Assembly (NCBI RefSeq): GCF_030348765.1
Contig: NZ_JAUCEU010000007.1
Coordinates: forward strand, 1,172,501-1,236,500
DNA length: 64,000 nt
DNA from: Neobacillus sp. CF12
GTDB lineage: Bacteria > Bacillota > Bacilli > Bacillales > Cytobacillaceae
Reading direction: 5' to 3'
Shown here: positions 18,242-26,317 of the stretch, one piece after another
Layout: each line of letters begins with the position of its first letter
Position numbering within the stretch: position 1 is the stretch's first letter
Made by a program: the position numbers and the translations under genes
Notes under the pieces: generated by a model
Seen by the model: the letters and a program-made list of their open reading frames with translations, nothing else
The model's database searches: none
Told to the model about the DNA's origin: nothing

Positions 18242-19099
18242 TTATTTTAGTTTACATAATATATTTATGTGTTCCTTTAAACCTTCTAGATAAGTTTCAC
18301 TTAAAAAATGGGTGCCACCACGCAAAATTTCTTCAGCATAATGTTCAGGTGGTGCTGTTTCTGCTCCCTTTTGAACCACGACAAAGGTTAATACATCTTT
18401 ATATAGTGTTCCATTAATCGAAAGATCTACGAAAGCAGGACGGTACAGACGTGAACCTACCCCTTCTCGCCTATAAAGATAAGACACACAATCTGCAGGA
18501 ATCTCATACACCTTCCCTTCCACCATCCCCCCTTCTTCCACAATATCAGCACGACCACCATCGTGCATATGAACAGAAAAACGTAATGTGTAGCCTTGCA
18601 AGATACCGGTGCCTGTCACCTTTTGAAAATAATGATCAACCTTCGCGAGTTTAAAGCGCGCATCATCCATGCAGCTTCCATACGCAAAATATAGGATTGA
18701 GTCTTTATTGCGGAGGCGATACTCCTTCCAATCACCACTTTTGATGGGAGTATTTAACATATGCTGGTTCTTTTCTGCTATGGTGTAAATATAAGCTTGT
18801 GTTTCACCTTTATCATGTATGATAAGTTGTTTCACACGATCATATAAATTATCACTACCATCCATACTATATCCTTCCAACTCGTCCAATCTACTAAGCT
18901 GTTTATCCGATACTAAATATAGCTCTCCATACACCACATTCGCTCTTGACTCCTGTAATGCTGGATACCCCAAACCAGTATCATACAACTTACCATTCGT
19001 CCAAGCCTGCTTAGCAACAAGCTTCCCACCTTCCAACAAATAATGATTGCGTTCATGCCTCCGAAGCGTCCCATAAACAAAAACAAAATGCCTCTCCAC
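18242..19099 (-). CDS. gamma-glutamylcyclotransferase-like protein with two GGCT domains
   Basis: The 285-residue protein holds two tandem GGCT/AIG2-type domains. The first (about 1-125) opens with FVYGTLRRHERN and has LDELEGY; the second (about 135-275) opens with LYFAYGSCMDDARF and has YRREGVG. In this fold the YGS/YGT loop binds substrate and a Glu acts as catalytic base; both domains keep a candidate Glu. Likely reactions are release of 5-oxoproline from gamma-glutamyl amides, but substrate is unknown. Single-domain proteins are usual, so the tandem layout is notable. Monocistronic, with no obvious partner. Confidence 0.85.
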   Translation of the reverse strand: MERHFVFVYGTLRRHERNHYLLEGGKLVAKQAWTNGKLYDTGLGYPALQESRANVVYGELYLVSDKQLSRLDELEGYSMDGSDNLYDRVKQLIIHDKGETQAYIYTIAEKNQHMLNTPIKSGDWKEYRLRNKDSILYFAYGSCMDDARFKLAKVDHYFQKVTGTGILQGYTLRFSVHMHDGGRADIVEEGGMVEGKVYEIPADCVSYLYRREGVGSRLYRPAFVDLSINGTLYKDVLTFVVVQKGAETAPPEHYAEEILRGGTHFLSETYLEGLKEHINILCKLK

Positions 19100-19181
19100 T
19101 CAAACCCCTTCTTTCTATTAATGATATAAACATAATCTCAAATTATCGATGACAACACTGTCATCAAATCGGTGCTAATTC

Positions 19182-19225
19182 GGTGCCTGTCACCAGCCGT
19201 GGACACTGTCCACCTCAGGCGGACA
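19182..19225. repeat. interspersed palindromic repeat, copy A
   Basis: GGTGCCTGTCACC at 19182-19194 is followed by the perfect palindrome GTGGACACTGTCCAC (19199-19213) and by TGTCCACC / GGCGGACA arms (19207-19225). Both parts recur together at 33159-33225, and the first part alone at 22388 and 57507. It lies in the intergenic space between two minus-strand genes. Confidence 0.75.
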
Positions 19226-19235
19226 GTTTATAGTT

Positions 19236-19278
19236 CAGAAAAGTCCTCATCACCGGAAGGGTAATGAGGACTTTTCTG
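19236..19278 (-). terminator. terminator after the MATE transporter gene
   Basis: A perfect 15-pair stem, CAGAAAAGTCCTCAT and its complement, surrounds a 13-base loop. The stem's own T stretch lies at its 3' side on the minus strand. It follows the MATE gene stop by about 24 bases. Confidence 0.75.
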
Positions 19279-19301
19279 TCGGTTACTGTTGGGTTGTTTT
19301 T

Positions 19302-20672
19302 TTATAATGCGTTTAATTTCTGTGTGTCTATGAATTTATATTTTTGAATGTAGAGGAGTCTCCAGGATAAGGCGATTCCTGCAGCTAACAAGCCTACGGT
19401 TAGTCCTAGCCAATAGCCTGTTGCTCCTAAATCGGTAAAGTTCGCAAGCCCATATCCAACCGGGAGGCAGATAAGCCAATAAGCAATTAAGGTCATGATA
19501 AAGGCAAGATTGACATCTTTGTAGCCTCGTAATGCTGCTTGTGCAGTGGCTTGAATGGCATCACAAATCTGGAAGAACAACGCGAAAATCAAGAAGTGAG
19601 CTGTTAAGTTTATGACTTCTGTTTCATTCGAATAGAATCCTGCAACTTGGTACCGGAATAGAACTACGAAAACCCCTGTAATGATGGCAATTAAGATAGC
19701 CAAATAGATACCCAGCCAACTGTAGCTTTTTGCGTCTTTGTACCTTCCTGAACCTACCTCATATCCCACTAATACCGTTTGTGCCATTGAAATGCTAATC
19801 GGTATCATATATAGGAAAGAAACAATATTCAAGGCTGATTGATAGGCCGCAATCGTCGTAACATTAAATTTACTTAAAAGGATCGTTACTACTGCAAACA
19901 TACTTGTTTCAAAGAATGTTGATAGTCCCATGGGAACACCAATCTTTAATATTTCTTTACACTCCTCAAATGAGAAGTGTCTTAGATTCTCGAAAACTGA
20001 AAAACTTGAAAAAGGGTCCTGTGTTTTAACTATGAACACCGTCATTGCGGTTATCACCCAATAGGTGATAGAAGTGGCATAGCCTGCTCCTGCGCCGCCA
20101 AGTTCGGGAAATCCCCAATATCCAAAGATTAACACATAATTCAAGAAGAAATTGATAGGTAAGGACAGAAGCAGGATATACATCACTACCCTTGTTTTTC
20201 CTAATGCATAAATAAAAGACCTTAGCACATTAAAAATAAATAAAGGAAGAATTCCGTAAGATAGCCCAGCCAAATAGTCAAAAGCCGTCTCATGAACGGC
20301 ACTAGGAAGATTCATTTTATCCAGAATTGGATCAAGAAAGAAAACTCCAAGTACAATCACCACTAGTGCGATCATCAAGGAAAGATAAAGTCCATGTCGT
20401 ACAACAGAAGCTACCTCCCTGCCCCGTTTTTCCCCAAATCGCTGAGCAGCTATCGGAGATACTGCCAGTAGAATCCCACTAATACCAGTAAAGATCGGGC
20501 TCCAGATCGAGGAACCAATTGCCACAGCAGCAAGATCAGAAGAACTGTACTTTCCAGACATGATGGTATTAAAAAATACCATCGAAAACATTCCAAGTTG
20601 TGTAATTAAGATAGGAATTAACATGACAAAAATTTGTTTTGTCTTTTCCTTTAATGTAAAAGTCTGATTCAT
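19302..20672 (-). CDS. MATE family efflux transporter (NorM-like)
   Basis: Cation-coupled multidrug exporter of the MATE family with about twelve membrane segments. The ATG at 20672 follows AGGAGT by about 6 bases and gives 456 residues (MNQTFTLKEKTKQIF); the longer frame has no ribosome site. Family features include LIPILITQLGMFSMVFFNTIMSG-type helix 1, PLFIFNVLRSFIYALGK in the N half and GVPMGLSTFFETSMFA at the start of the C half. It is divergent from the MFS gene at 20866, with about 190 bases between them. The substrate is unknown. Confidence 0.93.
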   Translation of the reverse strand: MNQTFTLKEKTKQIFVMLIPILITQLGMFSMVFFNTIMSGKYSSSDLAAVAIGSSIWSPIFTGISGILLAVSPIAAQRFGEKRGREVASVVRHGLYLSLMIALVVIVLGVFFLDPILDKMNLPSAVHETAFDYLAGLSYGILPLFIFNVLRSFIYALGKTRVVMYILLLSLPINFFLNYVLIFGYWGFPELGGAGAGYATSITYWVITAMTVFIVKTQDPFSSFSVFENLRHFSFEECKEILKIGVPMGLSTFFETSMFAVVTILLSKFNVTTIAAYQSALNIVSFLYMIPISISMAQTVLVGYEVGSGRYKDAKSYSWLGIYLAILIAIITGVFVVLFRYQVAGFYSNETEVINLTAHFLIFALFFQICDAIQATAQAALRGYKDVNLAFIMTLIAYWLICLPVGYGLANFTDLGATGYWLGLTVGLLAAGIALSWRLLYIQKYKFIDTQKLNAL

Positions 20673-20865
20673 ATATTTACTCCTAAAAAACTGAAATGGA
20701 AAAGCCAAATATTCATTATACTCGATTTTTGCTACCAAGAGAATATTTGTTGCTCTAATCTAGTAAAAATTTTGTTGAAATAATTTGAAAAGTAATTTAT
20801 AGAAATTTCGGATACCGTAGTATAATAATCTCGTTATTGATTAATCGAGAAACTGGTGAAGATAC

Positions 20866-22080
20866 GTGCGCACATATAATGAAAGAATAAGTATTTATCA
20901 TGGAATGGTTTCAACCATTGCGATTAACCTTGCAGGTAACTTTTATCCCATCTTCGCTATCTCAATACTGGGAGCAACCAATTACCAGGTTGGATTGATT
21001 AGTTCACTTCCCCCTTTAATTGCACTCGTGATGACAATACCTGCAGCCATTTTATTAAACCGTTTAGAGAGCCAGAAGAAAACGGTAGCGATGGCTGTTT
21101 TAGTGGCTCGCTTGTTATTTATACTGCTGATTGGTGTTGTTTATGTTTCCTCTCCTTACCAAGCATGGGCTTTTTTGATTATTATCGCGCTTATGAATAT
21201 ACCAGCCACCCTTTCCAACATAGGCTGGCAGACATTGATTAGCGGGATGATTAAAGACGAGCGAAGGGGAGTATTTTTTAGTGATCGTAACCGTTTGTTA
21301 ACCATTGCCGGTATGATATCCACACTGGTCATCGGGATTATAATGAAAAATCAAACAACGAATGCCTCGGCATATCAATGGTTATTTTTCGTTGCCTTAC
21401 TTTTTGGATTAGGAGAGGTATTTTTCTTAATGAAGCATAAGGAAAAAGTCCAACCCTCCACAAGTTTGAAAAAATCGTCTATGAATTGGTCCATTTTTAA
21501 AGACCATGGATACAAATGGTTCCTAATAGCAGCATTATGTTTTAATTTCACCTGGCAAATGTCTTGGGGAATCTTCAATATCTACAATGTCAGAATCGCA
21601 GAAGCTACTATTCTTTGGATTAGTATTTTTTCGGTTGCCAATCAAGTAGTTCAAATTTTCACCTTCCCTCTTTGGAAAAAGTGGGCAGAACAAAAGTCGA
21701 ACACGTTAATGCTCGTTTGGGCTGCACTAGGAATGGCGCTCGTTCCATTTTTAACAATACTATCTACCAATCTATATTATTTAACGGCGGTGAGTGCAAT
21801 ATCCGGATTTTTTATTTCTGGAGTGGTCCTCTTATTGTTTAACTTACTACTAGAGCAATCACCAGTGGAAAATAGGACCTATTGCATAACTACCTACAAT
21901 GTACTTCTATCATTTGTTGCCTTTATAGCCCCTCAGATTGGAATATTACTATTAGAGGGCATTGGCATTCAAAAATCAATGGAGTTAAACTCCATGTTGA
22001 GAATAGTCAGTGCATTGGTATTCCTTCTCATGTATGCTCAAACAAGGAAATTTAAAAAGGTTGTTCTAGTAAAAAACTAG
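20866..22080 (+). CDS. MFS transporter
   Basis: A 404-residue major facilitator protein with about twelve hydrophobic helices. The first helix region reads YHGMVSTIAINLAGNFYPIFAISILGATNYQVGLISS, resembling a group of Bacillus MFS proteins without a known substrate. The loop-2 motif is weak (LLNRLESQKKTV). The start is GTG with only a weak GGTGA upstream. A TATAAT-like box lies at about 20819-20827. It runs divergently from the MATE gene. Confidence 0.88.
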   Translation: MRTYNERISIYHGMVSTIAINLAGNFYPIFAISILGATNYQVGLISSLPPLIALVMTIPAAILLNRLESQKKTVAMAVLVARLLFILLIGVVYVSSPYQAWAFLIIIALMNIPATLSNIGWQTLISGMIKDERRGVFFSDRNRLLTIAGMISTLVIGIIMKNQTTNASAYQWLFFVALLFGLGEVFFLMKHKEKVQPSTSLKKSSMNWSIFKDHGYKWFLIAALCFNFTWQMSWGIFNIYNVRIAEATILWISIFSVANQVVQIFTFPLWKKWAEQKSNTLMLVWAALGMALVPFLTILSTNLYYLTAVSAISGFFISGVVLLLFNLLLEQSPVENRTYCITTYNVLLSFVAFIAPQIGILLLEGIGIQKSMELNSMLRIVSALVFLLMYAQTRKFKKVVLVKN

Positions 22081-22109
22081 TAATTATTTCTATTAAGTTG
22101 GAATTTTCT

Positions 22110-22138
22110 GTATGACTAACTTGATATACTAGTCATAC
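22110..22138. promoter_or_regulatory. 9-bp inverted repeat, candidate operator
   Basis: GTATGACTA at 22110-22118 is perfectly inverted as TAGTCATAC at 22130-22138 with an 11-base spacer that includes TATACT, a -10-like hexamer. It ends one base before the ribosome site of the small gene at 22152. No T run follows, so an operator or leader hairpin is more likely than a terminator. Confidence 0.45.
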
Positions 22139-22151
22139 GGAGGTGGTTCTT

Positions 22152-22349
22152 TTGAAAATAGAAAACCAGGAAACAAATTCTCTGCCGAGCACCAACAACA
22201 ATAAAAACACAGTACGAGTAAACAACAATTTCAACCTAACCATTAACCTTGGAGATTCATTGAACTTACTTGCCCTCATCGGTGGTATCTACCTAATTCG
22301 AACATTATCTAAAAAAACTAAACTAAAACACAAACAAGAAAAAATGTAA
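22152..22349 (+). CDS. small hypothetical protein with one C-terminal hydrophobic helix
   Basis: A 65-residue frame whose likely TTG start lies 5 bases after GGAGGTGG (an in-frame GTG at 22143 overlaps that site). The N-terminal half is Asn-rich and polar (TNNNKNTVRVNNNFNLT); residues 35-52 form a hydrophobic segment; the tail is strongly basic (KKTKLKHKQEK). This suggests a single-pass membrane protein with a cytosolic basic tail. No family was recognised. Confidence 0.6.
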   Translation: MKIENQETNSLPSTNNNKNTVRVNNNFNLTINLGDSLNLLALIGGIYLIRTLSKKTKLKHKQEKM

Positions 22350-22373
22350 TGGAAATCTTCCATTACATTTTTT
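22342..22373 (+). terminator. intrinsic terminator
   Basis: AAATGTAATGGAA pairs perfectly with TTCCATTACATTT around a 3-base loop, followed by T residues. It overlaps the stop codon of the small upstream gene. Confidence 0.85.
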
Positions 22374-22387
22374 GGTGCCCATTTTTT

Positions 22388-22400
22388 GGTGCCTGTCACC
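22388..22400. repeat. interspersed palindromic repeat, copy C
   Basis: A lone copy of GGTGCCTGTCACC between the terminator at 22342 and the end of the PHP phosphatase gene. The 13-mer also occurs at 19182, 33213 and, inverted, 57507. Confidence 0.7.
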
Positions 22401-22402
22401 AT

Positions 22403-23224
22403 TTATACATTGACTGCATATCTCTTTCGTCCTTTAAAGTAGACCCATTCTTTGAAGCCTATTTCTTTGAGGCGGGTTCGAACTTGTTCGAATTCGTCTC
22501 CTACTCGGTGTGGGTCATGGGCATCGGACCCAAAGGTAACTTTTACTCCGTGATGGAGTGCCATTTCTAAAATCTCATCGGCAGGATACCAGCCACCCAC
22601 ATATTTGGTTTTTCCAGAGGTGTTGATTTCGATAGCTACATCACACTCTGCTATCACCTTTAAAGTATGTTCGACTGCAGCAGTTTGGATCTTCGAAAAG
22701 TCAGGATAGTAGCCCTTCATGGCATCAATATGACCTAGAATTTGATACATGCCGCTGCGGGCAGATTGTTCAATTAAAGAATAATACGTTTCTTTCGTTC
22801 GTACTTGTTCTTTGGAACTCAAACCTTCCCAGCGGTCTTTTTTAAAAATGCTTACTCCATCAACATGGTGAATGGATCCGATAATATAATCAAATGGATA
22901 ACGGTCAAAATACTGACGATAGTTGTCTACATATTCAGGGAAAAAATCGGCCTCAATTCCTAAAAGCACCTCAATTTTTCCAGTATACTCATCTTTTAAC
23001 TTCAGGACTTCAGCTACGTAATCAGGAAATTGACTTGTTGCCATGGTTATATGTGGAAAGGGATGATCCTCTTCACTCGAGAAGTATGGAGTATGGTCAG
23101 ATATCCCAATGATATTTAAGCCATTTTCTATACCTGCCTCAATATAATCTCGAATACCTCCCCTAGCGTGCCCACACCGGTCATGGTGTGTATGTAAATC
23201 AAATTTCATCTTCGTATTACTCAT
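22403..23224 (-). CDS. hisJ: histidinol-phosphatase, PHP family (HisJ-like)
   Basis: The 273-residue PHP-domain phosphoesterase begins MKFDLHTHHDRCGHARG after a short N-terminal extension, with metal ligands in DLHTHHDRCGH, ISDHTPYF, the Glu of GIEADF, GSIHHVD, GHIDAM and GSDAHDP. This full set matches HisJ histidinol-phosphate phosphatases of Bacillus. ATG behind GAGGTG. It stands alone, not in a his operon, as in B. subtilis (ytvP). A related trehalose or DNA-repair PHP role is less likely. Confidence 0.88.
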   Translation of the reverse strand: MSNTKMKFDLHTHHDRCGHARGGIRDYIEAGIENGLNIIGISDHTPYFSSEEDHPFPHITMATSQFPDYVAEVLKLKDEYTGKIEVLLGIEADFFPEYVDNYRQYFDRYPFDYIIGSIHHVDGVSIFKKDRWEGLSSKEQVRTKETYYSLIEQSARSGMYQILGHIDAMKGYYPDFSKIQTAAVEHTLKVIAECDVAIEINTSGKTKYVGGWYPADEILEMALHHGVKVTFGSDAHDPHRVGDEFEQVRTRLKEIGFKEWVYFKGRKRYAVNV

Positions 23225-23422
23225 TAATTCATCACCTCTAAAATCTATTTTCCCATATTAAGGAATTTTAATTCTTTTTCAAAAGTACCCTATTATACAA
23301 GTTTGCCTACCTTTTAACATTCAACTTTCATAACCAAAATTCCTTTTTATTACTCTTTTGTCCAATCCATAAGACAAGCTGTTTCATATATATAATTAAT
23401 AACTATAAATGAGAGGTGTTTT

Positions 23423-23857
23423 ATGAAAAGTTGTGATTGTCGTGCAACAGTAACAGCAACTGCCGTACCTGTTGAAACATTAATTAATCGTTTTCCCTCC
23501 AGCGGCAAAATTACTGTATCTGCACGAATTTGTGATGTTAATTGTTCGGCCAAAAACAGTTTTATTTCCATCCTTTACGGTGACAATCAAAATCAAAACA
23601 ATAGCTTTGTTTTTCGATCCGTGGTATCTGGGTTACCCACATGTGAACCTGTATCTGGAGGCGGCACTGGAATGATTGTGTCGGCAGAAGGAGAAGTCTC
23701 TGGAGTCAATTTTAATGACAACGCAACTCTATCAAACATACACTTTCTCTATGAAACGATTATCGGAAATGCCATTTGTTCCATTTCATTAACCGCAAAC
23801 GGACAGACTTTTGAAATACCTGGATGTATCTTTAGTCATGCTGAAAACCAAAATTAA
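23423..23857 (+). CDS. hypothetical cysteine-containing beta-rich protein
   Basis: A 144-residue protein with no signal peptide, seven or so cysteines (CDC near the N terminus, ARICDVNC, PTCEP, NAICS, PGCIF) and alternating polar/hydrophobic stretches that suggest a beta sandwich. ATG follows GAGAGGTG. It is monocistronic and closed by a terminator. The cysteine pattern and lack of a signal recall spore surface or appendage proteins assembled in the mother cell, but no family was recognised, so that is a guess. Confidence 0.65.
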   Translation: MKSCDCRATVTATAVPVETLINRFPSSGKITVSARICDVNCSAKNSFISILYGDNQNQNNSFVFRSVVSGLPTCEPVSGGGTGMIVSAEGEVSGVNFNDNATLSNIHFLYETIIGNAICSISLTANGQTFEIPGCIFSHAENQN

Positions 23858-23886
23858 GCAGCTCCCTAATTGGGAGCTGCTCTTTT
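23857..23886 (+). terminator. intrinsic terminator
   Basis: AGCAGCTCCC / GGGAGCTGCT, 10 pairs around a short loop, then CTTTT. It lies between the converging hypothetical gene and kimA and may serve both. Confidence 0.85.
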
Positions 23887-23887
23887 A

Positions 23888-25714
23888 TTACTTTTTCAAA
23901 TGAAAAGGTACTGTAGTAATGATTACATTTCTTTTATACAGCAGGTATGCTTTAATTAGTAAGCTTGATTGGTTATGCAGGATATTGTGCCAGCCTTTTT
24001 TTGGTATGAATTGTGGAATGACAACTGTCACCCGGTAATTCGCTTCACTGGCTTTATGCTGGACTGTATCAACAAATTTAGTCAAAGGCTGAATGATACT
24101 CCTGTAATGGGAATGCAGGGTTACAAGTCGAATATCCGGCTGCCACTGATTCCATTTTTCTTCGAATTTCTTCTCATCATCACGTTCAAAGGAAACATAT
24201 ACAGCAAGTATTTGATCTGCTCCAAGTGACTTTGCATAGTTTACTGTGTTTTCAACTACCTGCGTAATCCCTGCTACTGGAACAATAATCACATTTCCTT
24301 CTATTGGGACTGCAGGTTGATCACAATTTAATCTTAGTTGATCTCCGACTGCTTCGTAATGCTTTCTAATTCGGTAAAAAATGAAAACAATTACTGGCAA
24401 GAACACCAATACAGGCCAAACTTGAGCGAACTTCGTTAAAAAGAACATAATGGTAACGATAAAGCAGATAATTGCCCCCAATGTATTAATGATGAACTTC
24501 GAGGTCCACCCCTGCGGCTTTTCACGAAGCCATTTTAACATCATCCCAGTCTGAGACAAGGTAAACGGAATAAATACACCAACCGCATAAAGCGGAATTA
24601 AATGTTCCGTTTGGCCTTTGAAAAAAATAATTAAGAGGATTGAAGCCAAGCCTAGGACGATAATTCCATTTGAATAACCTAACCGATCTCCTCTTATTTT
24701 GAACATTCTCGGTATAAATTTATCGTTTGCTAGATTCACAGCTAACAATGGAAAAGCTGTATATCCGGTGTTGGCAGCTAGAATTAAAATTAACGCTGTA
24801 GTCCCTTGAATAAAGAAATACATAAAATTACGTCCGAATGTTTGCTCCGCAATTTGAGAAACGACTGTAACCTTTTCATTGGGAGTAATACCATAGTAAT
24901 AGGCTAACACTACAATCCCCGAAAATAATATGGCCAGTAATCCTCCCATTGCTGCCAGTGTTTTTGCAGCGTTATTTGGAGCCGGGTCCTTAAAGTTCGG
25001 AATCGCATTTGATATCGCCTCAACTCCGGTAAGCGCTGAACTGCCTGAAGCAAATGCCCTTAAAAGCAGAAATAGAGATATCCCAGCAATAGGAGTACCT
25101 ACAGGTGTATGCAATTCTGCCGGAACCTGCCCTGTTAGAATATTAAATATTCCCACTCCAATCAAAATGAATAAGGCTAGGACGAATAAATAGACAGGAT
25201 ATGCTAAAATAGAAGCAGACTCCGTTACACCTCTCAAGTTTAAAACTGTAATAAAAAGGACGAAAACAATCGCAATACCCACATTATGGTCGTGTAATGC
25301 TGGAAAGGCTGATGTTATGGCATCTGTTCCAGCTGAGACACTCACTGCTACCGTTAAAATATAGTCAACGAGCAAGGAACCGCCTGAAATTAGTCCATAA
25401 TTTATACCCAAATTTTCCTTTGATACTACATAAGCCCCTCCACCGTGTGGATAAGCAAAAATAATTTGTCGATAGGATAGAATTAACGCAATTAATAAGA
25501 TTAAAACTCCTATTGCAATCGGAACAGAATACCAAAAGGCGACCGCTCCTACTGTCATTAAAACAATTAATATTTGTTCCGGACCATATGCCACGGATGA
25601 TAATGCATCTGAAGAAAGGATTGCCAATGCTTTCGTTTTATTTAGCTTTTGTTCGCCTAATTCTGTTGACTTTAAAGGTCTGCCAATTAAAAATCTTTTG
25701 ACTGAAGAAACCAT
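23888..25714 (-). CDS. kimA: potassium importer KimA (YdaO-type APC permease)
   Basis: High-affinity K+/H+ symporter of the KUP/APC type. The 608-residue protein has about twelve membrane helices followed by a soluble C-terminal domain (from about residue 450; PVAGITQVVENTVNYAKSLG) that resembles a universal-stress-like fold. The N-terminal sequence RFLIGRPLKS ... ALAILSSDALSSVAYG is nearly the same as that known for B. subtilis KimA, and length matches (607). A c-di-AMP riboswitch lies directly upstream, the expected control. ATG start behind GGTGGTG. Confidence 0.93.
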   Translation of the reverse strand: MVSSVKRFLIGRPLKSTELGEQKLNKTKALAILSSDALSSVAYGPEQILIVLMTVGAVAFWYSVPIAIGVLILLIALILSYRQIIFAYPHGGGAYVVSKENLGINYGLISGGSLLVDYILTVAVSVSAGTDAITSAFPALHDHNVGIAIVFVLFITVLNLRGVTESASILAYPVYLFVLALFILIGVGIFNILTGQVPAELHTPVGTPIAGISLFLLLRAFASGSSALTGVEAISNAIPNFKDPAPNNAAKTLAAMGGLLAILFSGIVVLAYYYGITPNEKVTVVSQIAEQTFGRNFMYFFIQGTTALILILAANTGYTAFPLLAVNLANDKFIPRMFKIRGDRLGYSNGIIVLGLASILLIIFFKGQTEHLIPLYAVGVFIPFTLSQTGMMLKWLREKPQGWTSKFIINTLGAIICFIVTIMFFLTKFAQVWPVLVFLPVIVFIFYRIRKHYEAVGDQLRLNCDQPAVPIEGNVIIVPVAGITQVVENTVNYAKSLGADQILAVYVSFERDDEKKFEEKWNQWQPDIRLVTLHSHYRSIIQPLTKFVDTVQHKASEANYRVTVVIPQFIPKKGWHNILHNQSSLLIKAYLLYKRNVIITTVPFHLKK

Positions 25715-25774
25715 TTTTTCGCACCACCGAATTTTCTATAAAGTTATTTTTTCTTAATTTGCTTAAAAAAGCAC

Positions 25775-25814
25775 AAAAAAATGCCTGCAAGTCAAAGTTA
25801 AAGACCTGCAGACA
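25775..25814 (-). terminator. terminator of the kimA c-di-AMP riboswitch
   Basis: On the minus strand a long stem formed by TGTCTGCAGGTCTTTAAC and GACTTGCAGGCA is followed by TTTTTTT. It lies between the aptamer and kimA and is the expected off-structure when c-di-AMP is bound. Confidence 0.85.
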
Positions 25815-25833
25815 TTAATAAACCTGTCTCACA

Positions 25834-25978
25834 AGCTCCACCTTCCTTCTCATTAACGCTTACGAGGTTAGCTGTCGGATTCGGGCCATTGAGTAGCCCT
25901 ACCTATAAAGGATTCACCCCTTGGATATACTATCCATATGAATGGGTCCCCCGCACCAATTTGGTCTCAGCGATTTAG
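25834..25978 (-). promoter_or_regulatory. c-di-AMP riboswitch (ydaO-yuaA leader)
   Basis: The minus strand from 25978 shows the ydaO signature blocks in order: AAATCGCTGAGACC, GCGGGGGACCCA, AAGGGGTGAATCC, GTAGGGCTACTC, CCCGAATCCGACAGCTAACC and TCGTAAGCG. It precedes kimA and a terminator. Known ydaO leaders bind cyclic di-AMP and turn off potassium importer genes. Confidence 0.96.
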
Positions 25979-26055
25979 AAATATGAAACTGTGATTATCA
26001 TACTCCTGTGTTTCTGAAAAGTAAATTACTATTTTTTATAGATTGGAGAAAATTT

Positions 26056-26184
26056 ATGTCTAAAAAGAAAAAGCCTTTATTAACTGATGAATTTTTAGAT
26101 GAACTGGCCAACGAAATCAATGAATTATACGGTAAACCCGAAGAAAAAAATGATGAAAAAACGAATGATAAAAAAGAGGAGTGA
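26056..26184 (+). CDS. small highly charged hypothetical protein
   Basis: A 42-residue frame MSKKKKPLLTDEFLDELANE ... ending in KKEE, with a basic N terminus, an amphipathic helix around residues 9-25 and an acidic/basic tail. ATG follows TTGGAGAAA at a proper distance. It lies divergently from the kimA riboswitch. Nothing identifies its function; the ribosome site and absence of overlapping genes support it being real. Confidence 0.6.
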   Translation: MSKKKKPLLTDEFLDELANEINELYGKPEEKNDEKTNDKKEE

Positions 26185-26317
26185 ACTCTTCATCCATATT
26201 TCGATATAACAATGGTACACTTGTCCAAATTGTAAGAATCCCCCCCATTTTTAAGACAATCTGATTATTGGTACATATAATAACGTATCGGAGGATTAAT
26301 GGTTAGGAGGATTAAAA

